Shown here in pieces: positions 32,409-44,081 of a stretch of 64,000 nucleotides of DNA. The notes under the pieces were generated by a model that was not told the origin of the DNA, made no database searches, and saw nothing but the letters and a program-made list of their open reading frames with translations. The first letter of the stretch is position 1. Each line of letters starts with the position of its first letter. A program made the translations under genes and the position numbers. Source of the DNA: Meconema thalassinum (taxonomy: Eukaryota; Arthropoda; Insecta; Orthoptera; Tettigoniidae); NCBI GenBank assembly GCA_946902985.2, contig OX336392.1:16156716-16220715 (forward strand), read 5' to 3'.

Positions 32409-33576
32409 GATATCAGTAGTTTAGTGAATATTTCCGTCGGTTCACCTCGCCTCAACTGTTACCGAACGGTGAGCTCATCAGGTCCTCTCGGCCGTTAAAC
32501 TTGGTATTCCTGACCGTGGCGCTGCTCTGACTTATCATACATAATAGCCTGGCAATCTCCATACTTTCCATGGAATTTCAAATATGTTTAGAACTACCTT
32601 TCTATTATGCTTTGGCTTCCAAGCCCTCTCTTACATTTAATATAACCTGCACAATGCAATGCTATAAAATTTGACGATCTTGGTCGGTATTGATGCTTTA
32701 AACTTACAAAATTATTGTTGTCAGTCAACTTATCAATATAAATTTATTCCATTTATTTTGTCACTTAGTGCAAGTTTTAGTAATTTCAGTTCAAGTTTCT
32801 TTGGAGTTTGATTTGATGTCAGTGTGTTCTATCGGAGTGATACATTTGGTGTTTCATGCAGGAAGCAAGATATTTCAATTATCTCGACTGAAATTTGATG
32901 AGCAGGGAATCCAGATGCCCCTATGAGGTGTCAAGATAGAAGTTTTTGCTCTGTCTTTTCAGTCAAATGCGCTTTATTCTTCATGGCAAAAACTAGCATG
33001 TTTTCTGTCCCTTCACGTCTAAGATCTCTTTCCCTTGTCACACTTCTAAAAGCACTAAGATGATTTGATTACTAATTGATTAAATTGAAACGAGAAACTT
33101 GTCCAGCTGGAAGAAAATGTACCACCCCCACTTGAGGTACCTTGTTGTTGCGGCACTGGACCCAAAGCAGACTTGGTTGAATGGTCCAATGTGAGACCTT
33201 CGTCAGCCAACGTATTGCACCAGTAATTTGAAGTTTCAATGCCCAACATCGATTTTTTTTTTAAACATAAATTAAAGATATATAAAACCACTTCACTCAT
33301 CACACATTTAAAACGGTAGACCCTACATGTCCTTAATATTTGAACAATGGTTCTTTTATCTACTGTTTCCTTTCTATGAAAGAGATTTTTTACGTGGTGA
33401 CTAATTTATCTGGTTCTACAACATAAGTTACTTGTCAAAATTACCTGTATTAAGTTATTGTTTGTGAAACACTTTATTTCAGAGTGTTTATCAATTATTT
33501 GTTACTACTAATAGATAAAAAGAAAGTTTTGGTCAAATTTCAAAAATATAACTTTTTTAATTTATTAAAAAAAAAC
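32409..33576. other. Intron sequence, no gene seen
   Basis: AT-rich. A minus-strand frame at 33055-33303 (containing LGPVPQQQGTSSGGG) has no recognised homology or splice context. Confidence 0.4.
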
Positions 33577-33770
33577 GGGTTAGCTGCCTGTATTTTCGCC
33601 TGGACGGCCGGGTTCGAATCCCGGTGACAGCGGGGTGGGATTTTCACCTCAAAAATCACGTGGCGTCAGGAAAGGCATCCGTCCTTAAATCCCCGGTCAG
33701 AAACAAAATGAGCCTGGCTGGCTCCGGCGACACCAATTAATTGGGAAAAGCCGAAGAAAGTTTAGTTTTT
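33577..33770 (+). repeat. tRNA-derived SINE (family D)
   Basis: B box GGGTTCGAATCCC follows an A-box-like head (GGTTAGCTGCC). The body reads GGCGTCAGGAAAGGCATCCG, ends GAAAAGCCGAAGAAAG and is shared with 24449-24545. Confidence 0.75.
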
Positions 33771-34071
33771 AGTTTACTGTATATAACAACTGCAACCATG
33801 TTTGACAGCGTATTTAGTATGTGAAACTGCCACAGCGAGCGCACACATTGACGTCAGTAGTTGCCAACATGTCGATACAAAATACACCAGACGACACACG
33901 TAACGCTGTAGGCTAATTATGTGAAAAAAGAAAATAATTGGGCTTTTGTGTATTATTTGTATTTGTAAATAATGCTTGTATAAGGCAATAGTGCCAACTT
34001 CACTTTACCGCAATCCCCTGTAGCGAAGTTTGGCAACTGTCAGGACGAAAAATACTGCTGAACTAAAATGG

Positions 34072-35122
34072 GTGTCTGGACGAAACCATTGGTCCCTACT
34101 TGGTTCCCCAACTGTATGGACGAAACCATTGCTCGCTATTTGGTTAGATGACTGTCTGGGCGAAACCATTGGTCGCTACTAGGTTAGACGACTGTCTGGA
34201 CGAAACCATTGGTCGCTATTTGGTTAGACGACTGTCTGGACGAAACCATTGGTCGCTACTAGGTTAGACGACTGTCTGGACGAAATCATTGGTCGCTACT
34301 AGGTTAGACGACTGTCTGGACGAAACCATTGGTCGCTACTAGGTTAGACGACTGTCTGGACGAAACCATTGGTCGCTGCTTGGTTAGACGACTGTCTGGA
34401 CGAAACCATTGGTCGCTACTAGGTTAGACGACTGCCTGGACGAAACCATTGGTCGCTGCTTGGTTAGACGACTGTCTGGACGAAACCATTAGTCGCTACT
34501 AGGTTAGACGACTGTCTGGACGAAACCATTGGTCGCTGCTTGGTTAGATGACTGCCTGGACGAAACCATTGGTCGCTACTAGGTTAGACGACTGTCTGGA
34601 CGAAACCATTGGTCGCTACTAGGTTAGACGACTGCCTGGACGAAACCATTGGTCGCTGCTTGGTTAGACGATTGTCTGGACGAAATCATTGGTCGCTACT
34701 AGGTTAGACGACTGTCTGGACGAAACCATTGGTCGCTACTAGGTTAGACGACTGTCTGGACGAAACCATTAGTCGCTACTAGGTTAGACGACTGTCTGGA
34801 CGAAACCATTGGTCGCTGCTTGGTTAGACGACTGTCTGGACGAAACCATTGGTCGCTACTAGGTTAGACGACTGTCTGGACGAAACCATTGGTCGCTGCT
34901 TGGTTAGACGACTGTCTGGACGAAACCATTGGTCGCTGCTTGGTTAGACGACTGTCTGGACGAAACCATTGGTCGCTGCTTGGTTAGACGACTGTCTGGA
35001 CGATACCATTGGTCGCTGTTTGGTTAGACGACTGTCTGGACGAAACCATTGGTCGCTGCTTGGTTTGACGACTGTCTGGACGAAACCATTGGTCACTACT
35101 TGGTTCGACGACTATCTGGATG
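34072..35122 (+). repeat. 40-bp satellite array, about 26 units
   Basis: The unit is GGTTAGACGACTGTCTGGAC followed by GAAACCATTGGTCGCTACTA. Two main variants alternate at the unit junction (CTACTAGG and CTGCTTGG). Terminal units are more diverged (34072-34190 and 35040-35122), as expected if homogenisation is stronger in the middle. The array is inside CRTC intron 1. Confidence 0.95.
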
Positions 35123-35783
35123 AAAATTACTGATTGCACCTCATGCAAGGGGTTCTGGGGCATAAGCCCAAGTTTTGGTTTGGATGAAAATTATTATTGA
35201 TAGAACACAAATTTTTACTGTGGGGGGAAAAAAGCAACCAAAACGCACACATTCAATCTGGAGAAAACAAAACAGGAAGCACTCCTTTCAGTCAATGCCG
35301 ATTGAATTTACTTTTAGTAACGAGACAGCTTGCACAATCCATTGCGAACTGGTTCAAACTCGGCGCTATTTTGTTTCACGGTACCACGCCTATACAAAGT
35401 AGTACCGTAAGTGTGGGGTTGGCAATACTGTACTAGTGCATAATTAATGGCGAAAATGGTGGACACAGCTGGAATGTCATCTACAAGTCATGATCCTATT
35501 TGGGACGGCGGGTGGGTTATAGACAGCGGAGGGGTAAACATGTATTACTACATCATCTCCAGATTTCTCCCTGATCATTACTACAGGTGTTTTGGTTAAT
35601 TTTTGTACTTTAGAAAAGTTATGAGGGAGTGATGCGTCATGCAGCGTTACTAAAACATGTACTAATTACAAAATAAATGGAATAAATTTGTATTGATAAG
35701 TTGACAAACAACAATTACAGTATAATCTGCATTGTACCAGATTAGGTAATGGTATCAGTTACGAATACAGTGGACGGTTACAG
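35123..35783. other. Intron sequence with the dispersed repeat 35404-35595
   Basis: No gene. 35404-35595 corresponds to 28076-28600 without its insertions, so the satellite is flanked by a repeat that exists elsewhere without the satellite. Confidence 0.5.
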
Positions 35784-36117
35784 GCCGGACGTTTGTTTTA
35801 GATGAGTGAAAAATGCACCGTACCTGTGTTGTTGTCAGCTGCCCCATGCAGTCAGATGATTGGCAAAGCTATCTCACACTACTGCTGAAGTACAGTTATT
35901 GGCAAATATAATGGCGTACTGTTTGTAACACTGTAACGTGTACCTCCGCGTCACACAATACTTTGGCGTGGACTGTACTGTCTGCACGGTGGTGTTGTCA
36001 CGTGCTCAAGTCTGGAATTCCATTATATCAGACCGGTGGTGGGCTAGAGAGTGACTGTGTATAGGCTCGCCCGCAAGCTTCAAGTTCAAGGGCAATCTTC
36101 TAAAACAAACGTCCGGC
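35784..36117. mobile_element. MITE with 19-bp perfect inverted repeats
   Basis: GCCGGACGTTTGTTTTAGA at 35784-35802 is exactly inverted at 36099-36117. The 334-bp interior has no coding frame. TTA-CAG on the left and CTTT-TA on the right suggest TA target use, but the duplication is not certain. Confidence 0.75.
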
Positions 36118-36489
36118 TTTTACTTGAATGGATGGTGGCATCATTGATGATATGTATTGCAAGTTAAAATAACTCCATCACCCATACACACTCTGTGACC
36201 TCGAGAGCAGCATTGGTGGGCATTGTGTTGGCTTTGTTCATATTCACAAGATGTCTGTTAATCCACAACACATCCTCTTCTAGAGTTGATTGTGCCACTA
36301 GAGGCATTATGTTATGCAAGGTGATTCATGAAGAGATTCTGCCACTCATTTCTAATTATATTTTCAGGAAAATATATAAATCCAGGACCTATACTCAATC
36401 ACCTATTTAAAATGTTTCACTAATTTAAAGGTTTTGTTATAATTTACTTCGAAACATTGTCCTTTTAGTTACCAGTATTCTGAAGCTGG
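36118..36489. other. Intron sequence, no gene seen
   Basis: A 71-codon plus frame at 36195-36410 is not supported by any motif. Confidence 0.35.
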
Positions 36490-38945
36490 ACCTGTCCCAT
36501 GTATCACAGTAGATGAAGTCAAAGCTGCCATTTGTAGCATGAAAACTGGAAAGGCGCCAGGGCCAGACGACCTTCCTGCAGACAATTGGAATATTGAGGA
36601 ACTTACTGACAAAGCGACCACCTGGCTGACAGCGTTCGTCAATTCCATCAGTCACTGTGGCCATATACCCACAAATTGGTCAACTAGTAACACAGCACCT
36701 ATTTTTAAGGGCAATTACACCCTGCTGAATGTACCAACTACTGGCTTCTCTCCCATACTACAAAAATATTCAAACGTATCCTCGACAATAGGCTGTGAAA
36801 CATCGTCCAGCTCTCGGCAAATCCATGATAGATGCAATCGTTGCTGTGCGTCAGCTGATGGAGAAATTCCACGAGAAGTGGAGGCCACTACATCTTGTTT
36901 TCACTGACCTTGAGAAGGCATTTGATAAGAGTACCACACCAGATGATTTGGTATGCTCTTCGTGATCATCAAGTTCCAGAAATGTATATAAACTGGGTAA
37001 AGATGCTGCATAACACCACCAACAGCGAAGTGCGATGCCCTGCAGGACTGTCAGTTGGAGTTCATCAAGGCTCATCTCTGTCTCCGCTGCTCTTTGTTAT
37101 CGTCATGGATTCTGTAACGTGCGACCTACAGAAGTGTGTACCATGGATAATGCTATATGCTGATGATGTGATGCTTGCGGTGGACTCCAGGAAGGATCTT
37201 TAAACCCAAGTACAAAAATGGTATGGTCGTCTGCATAGATTTGGTCTTCGTTTAAACATCCACAGGACTGAATACCTCGAAACTATTCCATCTCCTTGAC
37301 CGATAGAAATTAATAGAACTCTTCTCCCCTAGATGGATACCTAGGTTCTCGATTACATAGTGATGGCTCTTGATGTATTTATTGCCACAACAGGGCAGTG
37401 CCCCAATTACAGTAGCACGCAATTGTTTACTCACACATTATACATGGAAATACATTAAAATACATTAGAATACAAAACAAAAATTGAAAATTACAAAACA
37501 AAAAGAATTTTTAAACAAGAAATATACACAAGTTCTGGTCGCAATAACAGTAAATGAAGCATGAATTTTAATATTTGGTCTCATAATGCAAAACTAGATT
37601 CATATTTTTAGGTACGGATGTAAGGTTGGCATTAATGATTAGTTGGGCCCGGATGTTGATGCCGTAAAAAAGTTTAAAAAATGCACTTAAAATTTTCAAA
37701 AATGACTAATAAATGACCTAAAAATCGAAAAATGCACTATAAAATGAAGAAAATGATCTTATGATAATAAACTCACCAATATTTCAAAAATAACATCTCA
37801 AGCTCAAACTGAAAAGTCAATCAAAATAGATTTCAAGCACTTAACAAAATATTCATAGCTACTAGCTTCTTTTTAACTGAGAGACAACTTCCTCATATAA
37901 AGAAGCTGTGACATGACTAAATTCGGAAAAAAATATGACCTTAACAGGCCGATTTCTCTAAAATATGACCAAAAAAATCTACCAAACTTAAAAAAAATGC
38001 TCTTAAAATAGAAAAATAGCAAAAATGCAAAAAAATGCAAAATAAAAATGATATATTTGAAGACGGGATGGCCCGTTCGGAGTTTCTATGTATTTCAGCA
38101 TTGTTTTAGGCAGCTCAGTAAAAAGATGACATGTCATCAACATCCGGGCCCTAGTGATTAGTAATAAAGTGAAACTTAAAACTAATAGCAGCTAAATTTA
38201 ATATCTTTGTTATAGTGAATCATTTGACAGCTAAAACCAAGTGTAATTTTCTTAAATTTAGCACGGACATTCAAAAATCTAAATTGTTGTCATCTGAGAG
38301 CCTGTTGTAAGTACAGGTGAATTTTTATGGAAATCTGTGTTAAATGTTTTAACTATTAGGAGTTCTCGTTTTCTGAGACATTTCTTTCTCACATTGAAAT
38401 GTGAATGAAGATGTGCGAACAACAATCAAAGCGAGTTGGATGCAATTCAGAGATGTCACCGGTGTTCTTTGTGATAAGAAGATGCTCATCTGCCTAAAAT
38501 CAAAGATGTACCACACAATGGTGAGACCAGTTGCATTATATGGTACCGAGTGTTGGCCAGCACCTAGAAGTGCTGAGCACTCACTACGTCTTGGAAATGC
38601 GGATGCTGAGAAGATCGTTAAGAGATATCTCTGCTCGACCAAGTTCACAACACAACTAGCTGGTGTGGCTCCAGTCAATGGGGAAATGCAGGAATGGAGA
38701 CTCCGTTGGTTTGGACACATCGTCTAAACACCACTAAGTTCAGTCGTCAGCTCGGCCTATCATCGAACAGTCGGTGGCCAGAGACAGCGTGGGAGACCTA
38801 AATTGTGATGGCTGGACGCTGTAAACGCAGATTTACGATCAAGAAATAACCACCTACAGGAAGTGTTAAATGACAAGAAATGGCGTGCATTGATCCAAAA
38901 AGCGAACCCCTTTCCAACGGGAAGACGTTAGGAGGAAGAAGAAGA
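36490..38945 (+). pseudogene. Non-LTR retrotransposon RT, interrupted and frameshifted
   Basis: From VTVDEVKAAICSMKTGKAPG the RT fingers and palm are readable across several frames: LTAFVNSISHCGHIPTNW, then LHLVFTDLEKAFD (catalytic Asp), GVHQGSSLSPLLF and IMLYADDVMLAVDSR (YADD). The segment 37298-38395 is foreign and contains a hAT MITE. The C-terminus resumes at about 38401: IKASWMQFRDVTGVLCDKKM, MVRPVALYGTECWPA and EWRLRWFGHIV. It ends in GAAGAAGAAG near 38945. It is a full-palm RTE-type copy, clearly dead. No endonuclease is attached. Confidence 0.85.
37644..38154. mobile_element. hAT-type MITE with 8-bp duplication
   Basis: TGATTAGT is repeated exactly at 37636-37643 and 38155-38162. Inverted ends GGGCCCGGATGTTGATG (37645 on) and CATCAACATCCGGGCCC (to 38151) bound a very A-rich 511-bp interior (many AAAATGAC/AAAAATG). 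Eight-base duplications and this end type fit hAT; no transposase remains. Confidence 0.85.
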
Positions 38946-39059
38946 TCCTGAGCTGAAATATTGGTGTGATTTCCTTAATTGCTTTTACTGAGACACATGG
39001 GTCTACATTGGAGACTGTTTTGCCTATCAGCATCTAGTCTAGTCAGCAAGTCGTCTCCC

Positions 39060-39395
39060 TGGTCCCGTATTAGCTCCTCTGCGTCTCCACCTCTCACTTT
39101 TAAATCGTTCAACAATGCATCTAACCATCGCCTCTGCTTCTCTTACCCTCTACAGCCAAAATCATTAACCCCTTAGGTAATCTCTCTTCCCCCATTTTCT
39201 TCACATGACCCCACCATCTAAGTTTGCTTATATGAACAGCTTCATCTGGCATGTTCATTTCTAACGTAGCCTTTATTTCTTCATTAAGAGTACCTTCCTG
39301 CCATTGCTCCCATCAATTTGCACCAGAAATCATTCGTGTTACCCTCAATTTAGTTACCTCTAATTTATGTATCAGATATCCTTTTTCTACCCAGC
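39060..39395 (-). pseudogene. Non-LTR RT C-terminal fragment
   Basis: Minus-strand reading gives LEVTKLRVTRMIS, WEQWQEGTLNEEIKATLE, LRWWGHVKKMG and VEGKRSRGD, the same family as 5816-6120. Stops and frame changes are present. Confidence 0.75.
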
Positions 39396-39414
39396 TCCAC
39401 CATCCTGCCACACG

Positions 39415-39760
39415 GAGGCTGAAATCTAGAAAGTGTTTCCTCCGCACATCAGTTAATCTTCAAGGGAAAGCAGAGAATGCTACGATCAATATATGGAAAG
39501 AAAGAACCAACTACCTTTCCAACTGGATGGAGCCGAAGGAAAGTCTTCCATGTGGACACCAGGGGACGACCTGGAAAGAGTCCGTACAGGAGTCGGCAGA
39601 CCAAAAGTAAATCTGTGGAAGTGGTGTTTCTCAAGCGACTCATCACTCTGTGTCTGTGGAGAGCAGTAGACATGTCAGTGTGACTTATGTCCTTCAAAGT
39701 GCACTATGAACAATTTGATTGCAGCCTTCTCCAGCACTATTGGTATTGCCCAATACTGGT
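39415..39760 (+). pseudogene. Non-LTR C-terminal zinc-motif fragment
   Basis: RRLKSRKCFLRTSVNLQGKA, then in another frame DDLERVRTGVGRPKVNLWKW and SSLCVCGEQ match the order of RLKSRKPAW...RTxxGR...W(G)...CxCG seen at 31084. At least one frameshift separates the pieces. Confidence 0.6.
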
Positions 39761-40080
39761 CAAAAATCATCTAGCTCTCAAGTTTGTTGCTCAATATGTG
39801 ATTTGTTTATATAAGTATATACAGTATGTATGATAGAAATGTAGATATCCTGTATTCATCTTCTTTAAATATTTGTTTGTATGTAAAGTTGATACTTCTG
39901 ACACGAATAAAGAAGAGAGTTCCATACCGCAAGGTCGGTCTAAATACTGATTTCTGAATCTGTATAAAGAGTAGCCTATTAAATCATATTCAGTAGCTGA
40001 CATTAAGTAGGACCAATTGTGTTTATAATTTCCATAGAAGAGGAAGGTGATCAAGATGATTAACACAATACTGAACAGGT

Positions 40081-40745
40081 AAAAAACAGAGTCTCAGATG
40101 CACTCATCAGAATTGTCGCTTTGAACATATGAATGGAATGGCAAGAGCTCAAGGAAACTGCTGATCAGGTAGACTTCCAAACTGGAGAGGAGAAAAACTA
40201 ATGTATGACAATTCTTGATTTAATGAAACAGAGAATCAATAAGGTCATTGGAGTGGTTTATGGGAACATCCAAAGAATTATTTGGAAAGTAAGGGAAGCA
40301 AAGGAATGAGAATTCTTGTTAAGATGCATGACAATCTACACATGAAAGTGAAGGAAATCATACACACAACTTGAAAACTAGTTGCTAAACATGTTCATGG
40401 CAAATGATTGGTTGTTTAGAATGAAGACCAAGTGCAGTATGGCAGAGTTCATGGGTAACCACTCGAATCCTTTGACATCTAAGAACTAGAAGGTCCAGAA
40501 ATCCCCAAAGATGAGTCAAGACTTGGTCCAATATGTTTAGCAGTCAGATCAGATTAAATAATACCAAATTGTTCCAGCTGATACACATATAATGGCAGCA
40601 GTAACTTGTAATAATATTAATAACACTGGGAACATCCCAACAAATTAGTTGAAACCCATTTTTTTTTCAGCCTATTGTAGAAGGTGAGTGCTACACTTAG
40701 TAATAACTACAAACTGATCACCTTAGAAGTGTCCATTCTTGATTA
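40081..40745 (+). pseudogene. Highly decayed RT-like segment
   Basis: Short blocks such as VSDALIRIVALN, DLMKQRINKVIGVVYGN and NNINNTGNIPTN followed by LKPIF resemble the region between endonuclease and RT palm, but stops occur every few codons. Identification rests mainly on the NTGNIPTxW(L)KPIF block. Confidence 0.4.
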
Positions 40746-40794
40746 TGAAGGATAGGGGGGTTACAGTTTTAGAGATGGTTTTCACTTAAAGTAT

Positions 40795-40979
40795 TGGCTT
40801 CGGTGGCATAGTTGGAAGCATGCTGAACTGCTGTGCCCAAGATAGTGGGTTCAAACCCGGCCAAAGTCGTCGGATTTTTTAAGAGCGTTAAAATCCTTCA
40901 GTATGCCTTCCTTCGGTGCGGAAGTAAAGCCGGCGGTCCCATGTCGTAGATTTATGGCATGTAAAAGATCCTTCCCCAG
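40795..40979 (+). repeat. tRNA-derived SINE (family C), copy 3
   Basis: TTGGCTTCGGTGGCATAGTT, B box GGGTTCAAACCC, then CGTCGGATTTTTTAAGAGCG and a 3' end ATGGCATGTAAAAGATCC. Confidence 0.88.
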
Positions 40980-42374
40980 ACTAAACTTGTGTGGAGCTAA
41001 ATTTCTAGGTTAGATTTTGTTGTAACGCTCTATCAAAGTTTCAACGTTCACCACTAGGTATCCTTGATATCTGGTAGCGAAAGTTGGAACTACTTGAAAT
41101 TGAACAGAACTTGTAGCTCACCCTATACTCTGCGAGCTGCCAGAATAGGATTGACAGTTCTCTTATCGCCATGTGGTCTGAGAACGAGATTGCCAAACTG
41201 TACAAACCAGCGATACAGCTGACCAGGCACAGAAGCACGTGGGCTGTAATATTGCAACGCAGAGTATTATGACAACTATGCGAACATGCATTGGTCAGGA
41301 GGCAGAGGGGTGATGACTGACGTGGAATTTCCGGCGAAATGTCAATCCTATTCAGGCAGCTCACAGAGTATAGGGGTGTCCGCTTGAAGCAGCTACAGCC
41401 TCTGGCGAGCCGAACATGTCCTCAGACACTCCCGGCACTAAAAGCTATACGATAAATAAATACTTAAAGTACTAGGCCTATTAATTAAATGTCGTGGTTA
41501 AGTTCTGAATGTCTTTGCTTGCTTTATTGATTAGGGAAAGGCCATTGACAATGAATCACACAAATAGGGCTTGATAGTAAAAATATCAACGTAATCAAAT
41601 AACTGTTCTGGTATCATACAGCTCACATGACAGTCAGAAATTACATGACTGAAGAGATAACGATACTGAAGAGTGTAAGACAAAGGATGTATCTCGTCCC
41701 CTATTCTCTACAAGTTATACCCCCATGCCATCTTTCTAACCACCCTCAATGAAGTTTATAAAGGTTAGTGAGTGTTAAGTCTGTCGCTTGCAAGGATGGA
41801 CATTCACCACCTAATGTTTTTTGTTTTTTTTAGAATATTGTATAGAACTGACCTAGAAATTATAGAAATTCCAATGACAGAATACATTATTGTGAATAGT
41901 CTGTCTTAAAGGATTTTGGCATCTACAGCATGCACCAAATACCAATGGCCAGTTCATCAAGCATGTTTTCCTGCCCATCTTGGAACAGTTTCTGTCACCT
42001 ATTAATGTACTCATTAGATTGAGGCTGCAGGCTTACACATCACAAATTGGGCAATGACTAACATGCTTCTTGCTGTCGAGAATGAATTACTCCATCACAC
42101 AGGGGACAGTTCATATGTTAGTCACTCGACACGGAGTATACACACTGATGAAGTGGCTTCTAATGGTGTCTGCTTGTGTGCAAGAGACACCAAAAGTCTT
42201 GTGCATGTGAATTACCACAAATGTGTTTAATTAAAAAGCATGAATCTTCCTCAAATAAATTATACACAATGAAAGAATGAATATTAAGTAAAATTCTCTG
42301 TCCAAGATTTTGTTTAAATCTTTCTTTTCTGAAATATATGCATATTTTGTGTAATATGAGTTAAACTGCATATA
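40980..42374. other. Intron sequence, no gene seen
   Basis: A 107-codon minus frame at 41041-41364 has no recognisable domain. No bounded repeat was found. Confidence 0.4.
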
Positions 42375-42441
42375 TGAGGGGTGTTCAAATGAAAAGGTAC
42401 GAAACAATACTGTGGGTACAATTTATTCGTTATTCAAAAGT

Positions 42442-43069
42442 GAAGTGACGAAAGAAGTACTTCAACGCATAACAAGTGCTAATCGCGTGTTCTTTAGTCA
42501 GAACTATCTCTCCATATCTCGTCTGATATCTCAGAAGAAAAAAGTCCATCTGTACGCGACACTGGTGAGGGCAGCACTTTTATACGATTGTGAAACTGGG
42601 CGACATCAGCAACGACAGAAGAGTCAATATGTGCGTTTGAAAGAAAGGTACTTTGAAAAATTTATGGACCCGTATACAACAGCATGGGTGGTAAATGGGA
42701 GAGAAGAAAGAAAGAAGACCTGTACCAGAGATTTGGAAAGCCACACATTGGACGAATATTGGGACAGAGGCGACTACAATGGTTTGGACACATCTTACGA
42801 GCGGACGGATCCCTTCCTAAGAGGGTCCTCCAATCTCAACCCACGGGGAGACGCCCAAGAACACGATGGAAGGATCGAGTGACGACGATCATTCCAGAAG
42901 TGGAACCGACAGCCGTGGAGGATGATGCTAGAGACCGGAAAAGATGAAGTGCCATCTGCAGCAAATACCTCCTCTTGTGATTGACTGACTTTCTTTTGTA
43001 ATATTTTCTTTTCCTATTGTCCTTCTGCTTAAGGCCTCAAAGGCCCGTTTAATGCAATAAATGATGATG
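42442..43069 (+). mobile_element. 5'-truncated non-LTR copy with 10-bp duplication
   Basis: ATTCAAAAGT at 42432-42441 and 43070-43079 bounds the copy, which ends AAATGATGATG. It encodes an RT tail: EVTKEVLQRITSANRVFFSQ, VHLYATLVRAALLYDCETG, then after a frame change RRLQWFGHILRADGSLPKRV and PTGRRPRTRWKDRV. Confidence 0.9.
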
Positions 43070-43079
43070 ATTCAAAAGT

Positions 43080-43236
43080 AATCACCACAGGCCTGTGCAC
43101 AGGTGTCCCATTGCTCCACTAGCCGCAGGATTCCCTGTTCCCAGGCTTCTTGGGTTTGTGACAGGAGCCAATCCTGTATGGTGTCCTTTAGTTCGTCATC
43201 CGATTGGAAACGTTTTCCCTTGAGACCAACCATTAA
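43080..43236 (-). pseudogene. Mariner transposase C-terminus, left arm
   Basis: GKRFQSDDELKDTIQDWLLS, QEAWEQGILRLVEQWDTC and QACGDYF end a mariner transposase. The catalytic DD34D residues are not in this arm. Confidence 0.82.
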
Positions 43237-43519
43237 CAGTGACGTGTATTGTGCAACACTCCATAGCCTACTGGGCACGTTCAAGTGGGAGCAACTTGAG
43301 TATCCGCCCTACAGCCAGGACTTGTCACCCTACGACTTCCATCTGTTTGGTCCGCTCAAAGAACATATCAAGGGAAAAAGTTTCCAATCGGACGACGAAC
43401 TAAAGGACACCATACATGATTGGCTCCTGTCACAACCACAAGACTTCTGGGAACAGGTAATCCTGTGGCTAGTGAAGCAAAGGGACACCTGTGGACAGGC
43501 CTGTGGTGATTACTTTTGA
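43237..43519 (+). pseudogene. Mariner transposase C-terminus, right arm
   Basis: LLGTFKWEQLEYPPYSQDL, SPYDFHLFGPLKEHIKGKSF and SDDELKDTIHDWLLS end with QACGDYF. PPYSxDLSPxDFHLF holds the last catalytic Asp of the mariner DD34D triad. The two earlier aspartates are absent. Confidence 0.85.
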
Positions 43520-43578
43520 ATAACGAATAAATTGTGTCCACAGTATCGTTTTGTACCTTTTCATTTGGACACCCCTCG

Positions 43579-44081
43579 TAGTAATAGAAGTATATACTGC
43601 AGCCACCTCTCTGATTACTCTCCTTTCTGTGTAAAAGCTTTCTTTCACATGACCTGAATTGGGAACCAGAAAGTATATATGCAAGTCTTTTCCATAACTT
43701 GCTGTCAGAACTCGGTGCTGTTCAAAGACATGTAATCAGGATTATGCAACAGGACAGCACTGAAAGATATGCATGTATCCATCTCCAATGCATAGGGTGG
43801 GAGAATTGTCTGTCCTTAAAGATTATGGATTGAAGGAATCGGGCTGCAAATCTGATTTTACCCTGAGTTGTTGGCCCAGAATAGTTAGACAGAAGGGTGT
43901 AGGTTGCTTCATTAAAGAAAATTGTGGAAATAAAAATGTACGTTGACTGGCACTTGTGACACCATAGCTATGCACTGTTCACAGAAGAGAACTACCTTGG
44001 GATATCCAGCATGCTGCTTGAGGGTGTAAGGCTCCAAACATTTCTTCCACCCAAAGTCTCGAGGTGTGTGATGTATTCGTA
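43579..44081. other. Intron sequence; short repeat shared with 46486-46570
   Basis: CCCTGAGTTGTTGGCCCAGA at about 43861 recurs at about 46493 with similar flanks (GTAG..CTTCATTAAAGAAAA). No gene. Confidence 0.5.

Larger units (their letters stand above)
42375..43578. mobile_element. Palindromic mariner-type MITE (two inverted transposase 3' ends)
   Basis: TA flanks both ends (42373-42374, 43579-43580). Ends TGAGGGGTGTTCAAATGAAA and its near-complement at the right are typical mariner termini. Both arms hold the same C-terminal transposase region facing outward: minus strand on the left, plus strand on the right. A non-LTR copy at 42442-43069 splits the left arm. Without it the element is about 570 bp. 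Such an element would fold back over more than 200 bp. Confidence 0.86.

Noticed and set aside
33055..33303. Minus-strand frame with a Gly/Gln/Ser stretch
   Set aside because: No homology recognised and no supporting signals.
34072..35122. CRISPR-like regular repeats
   Set aside because: Units are directly adjacent 40-mers without spacers, in insect DNA; this is a satellite.
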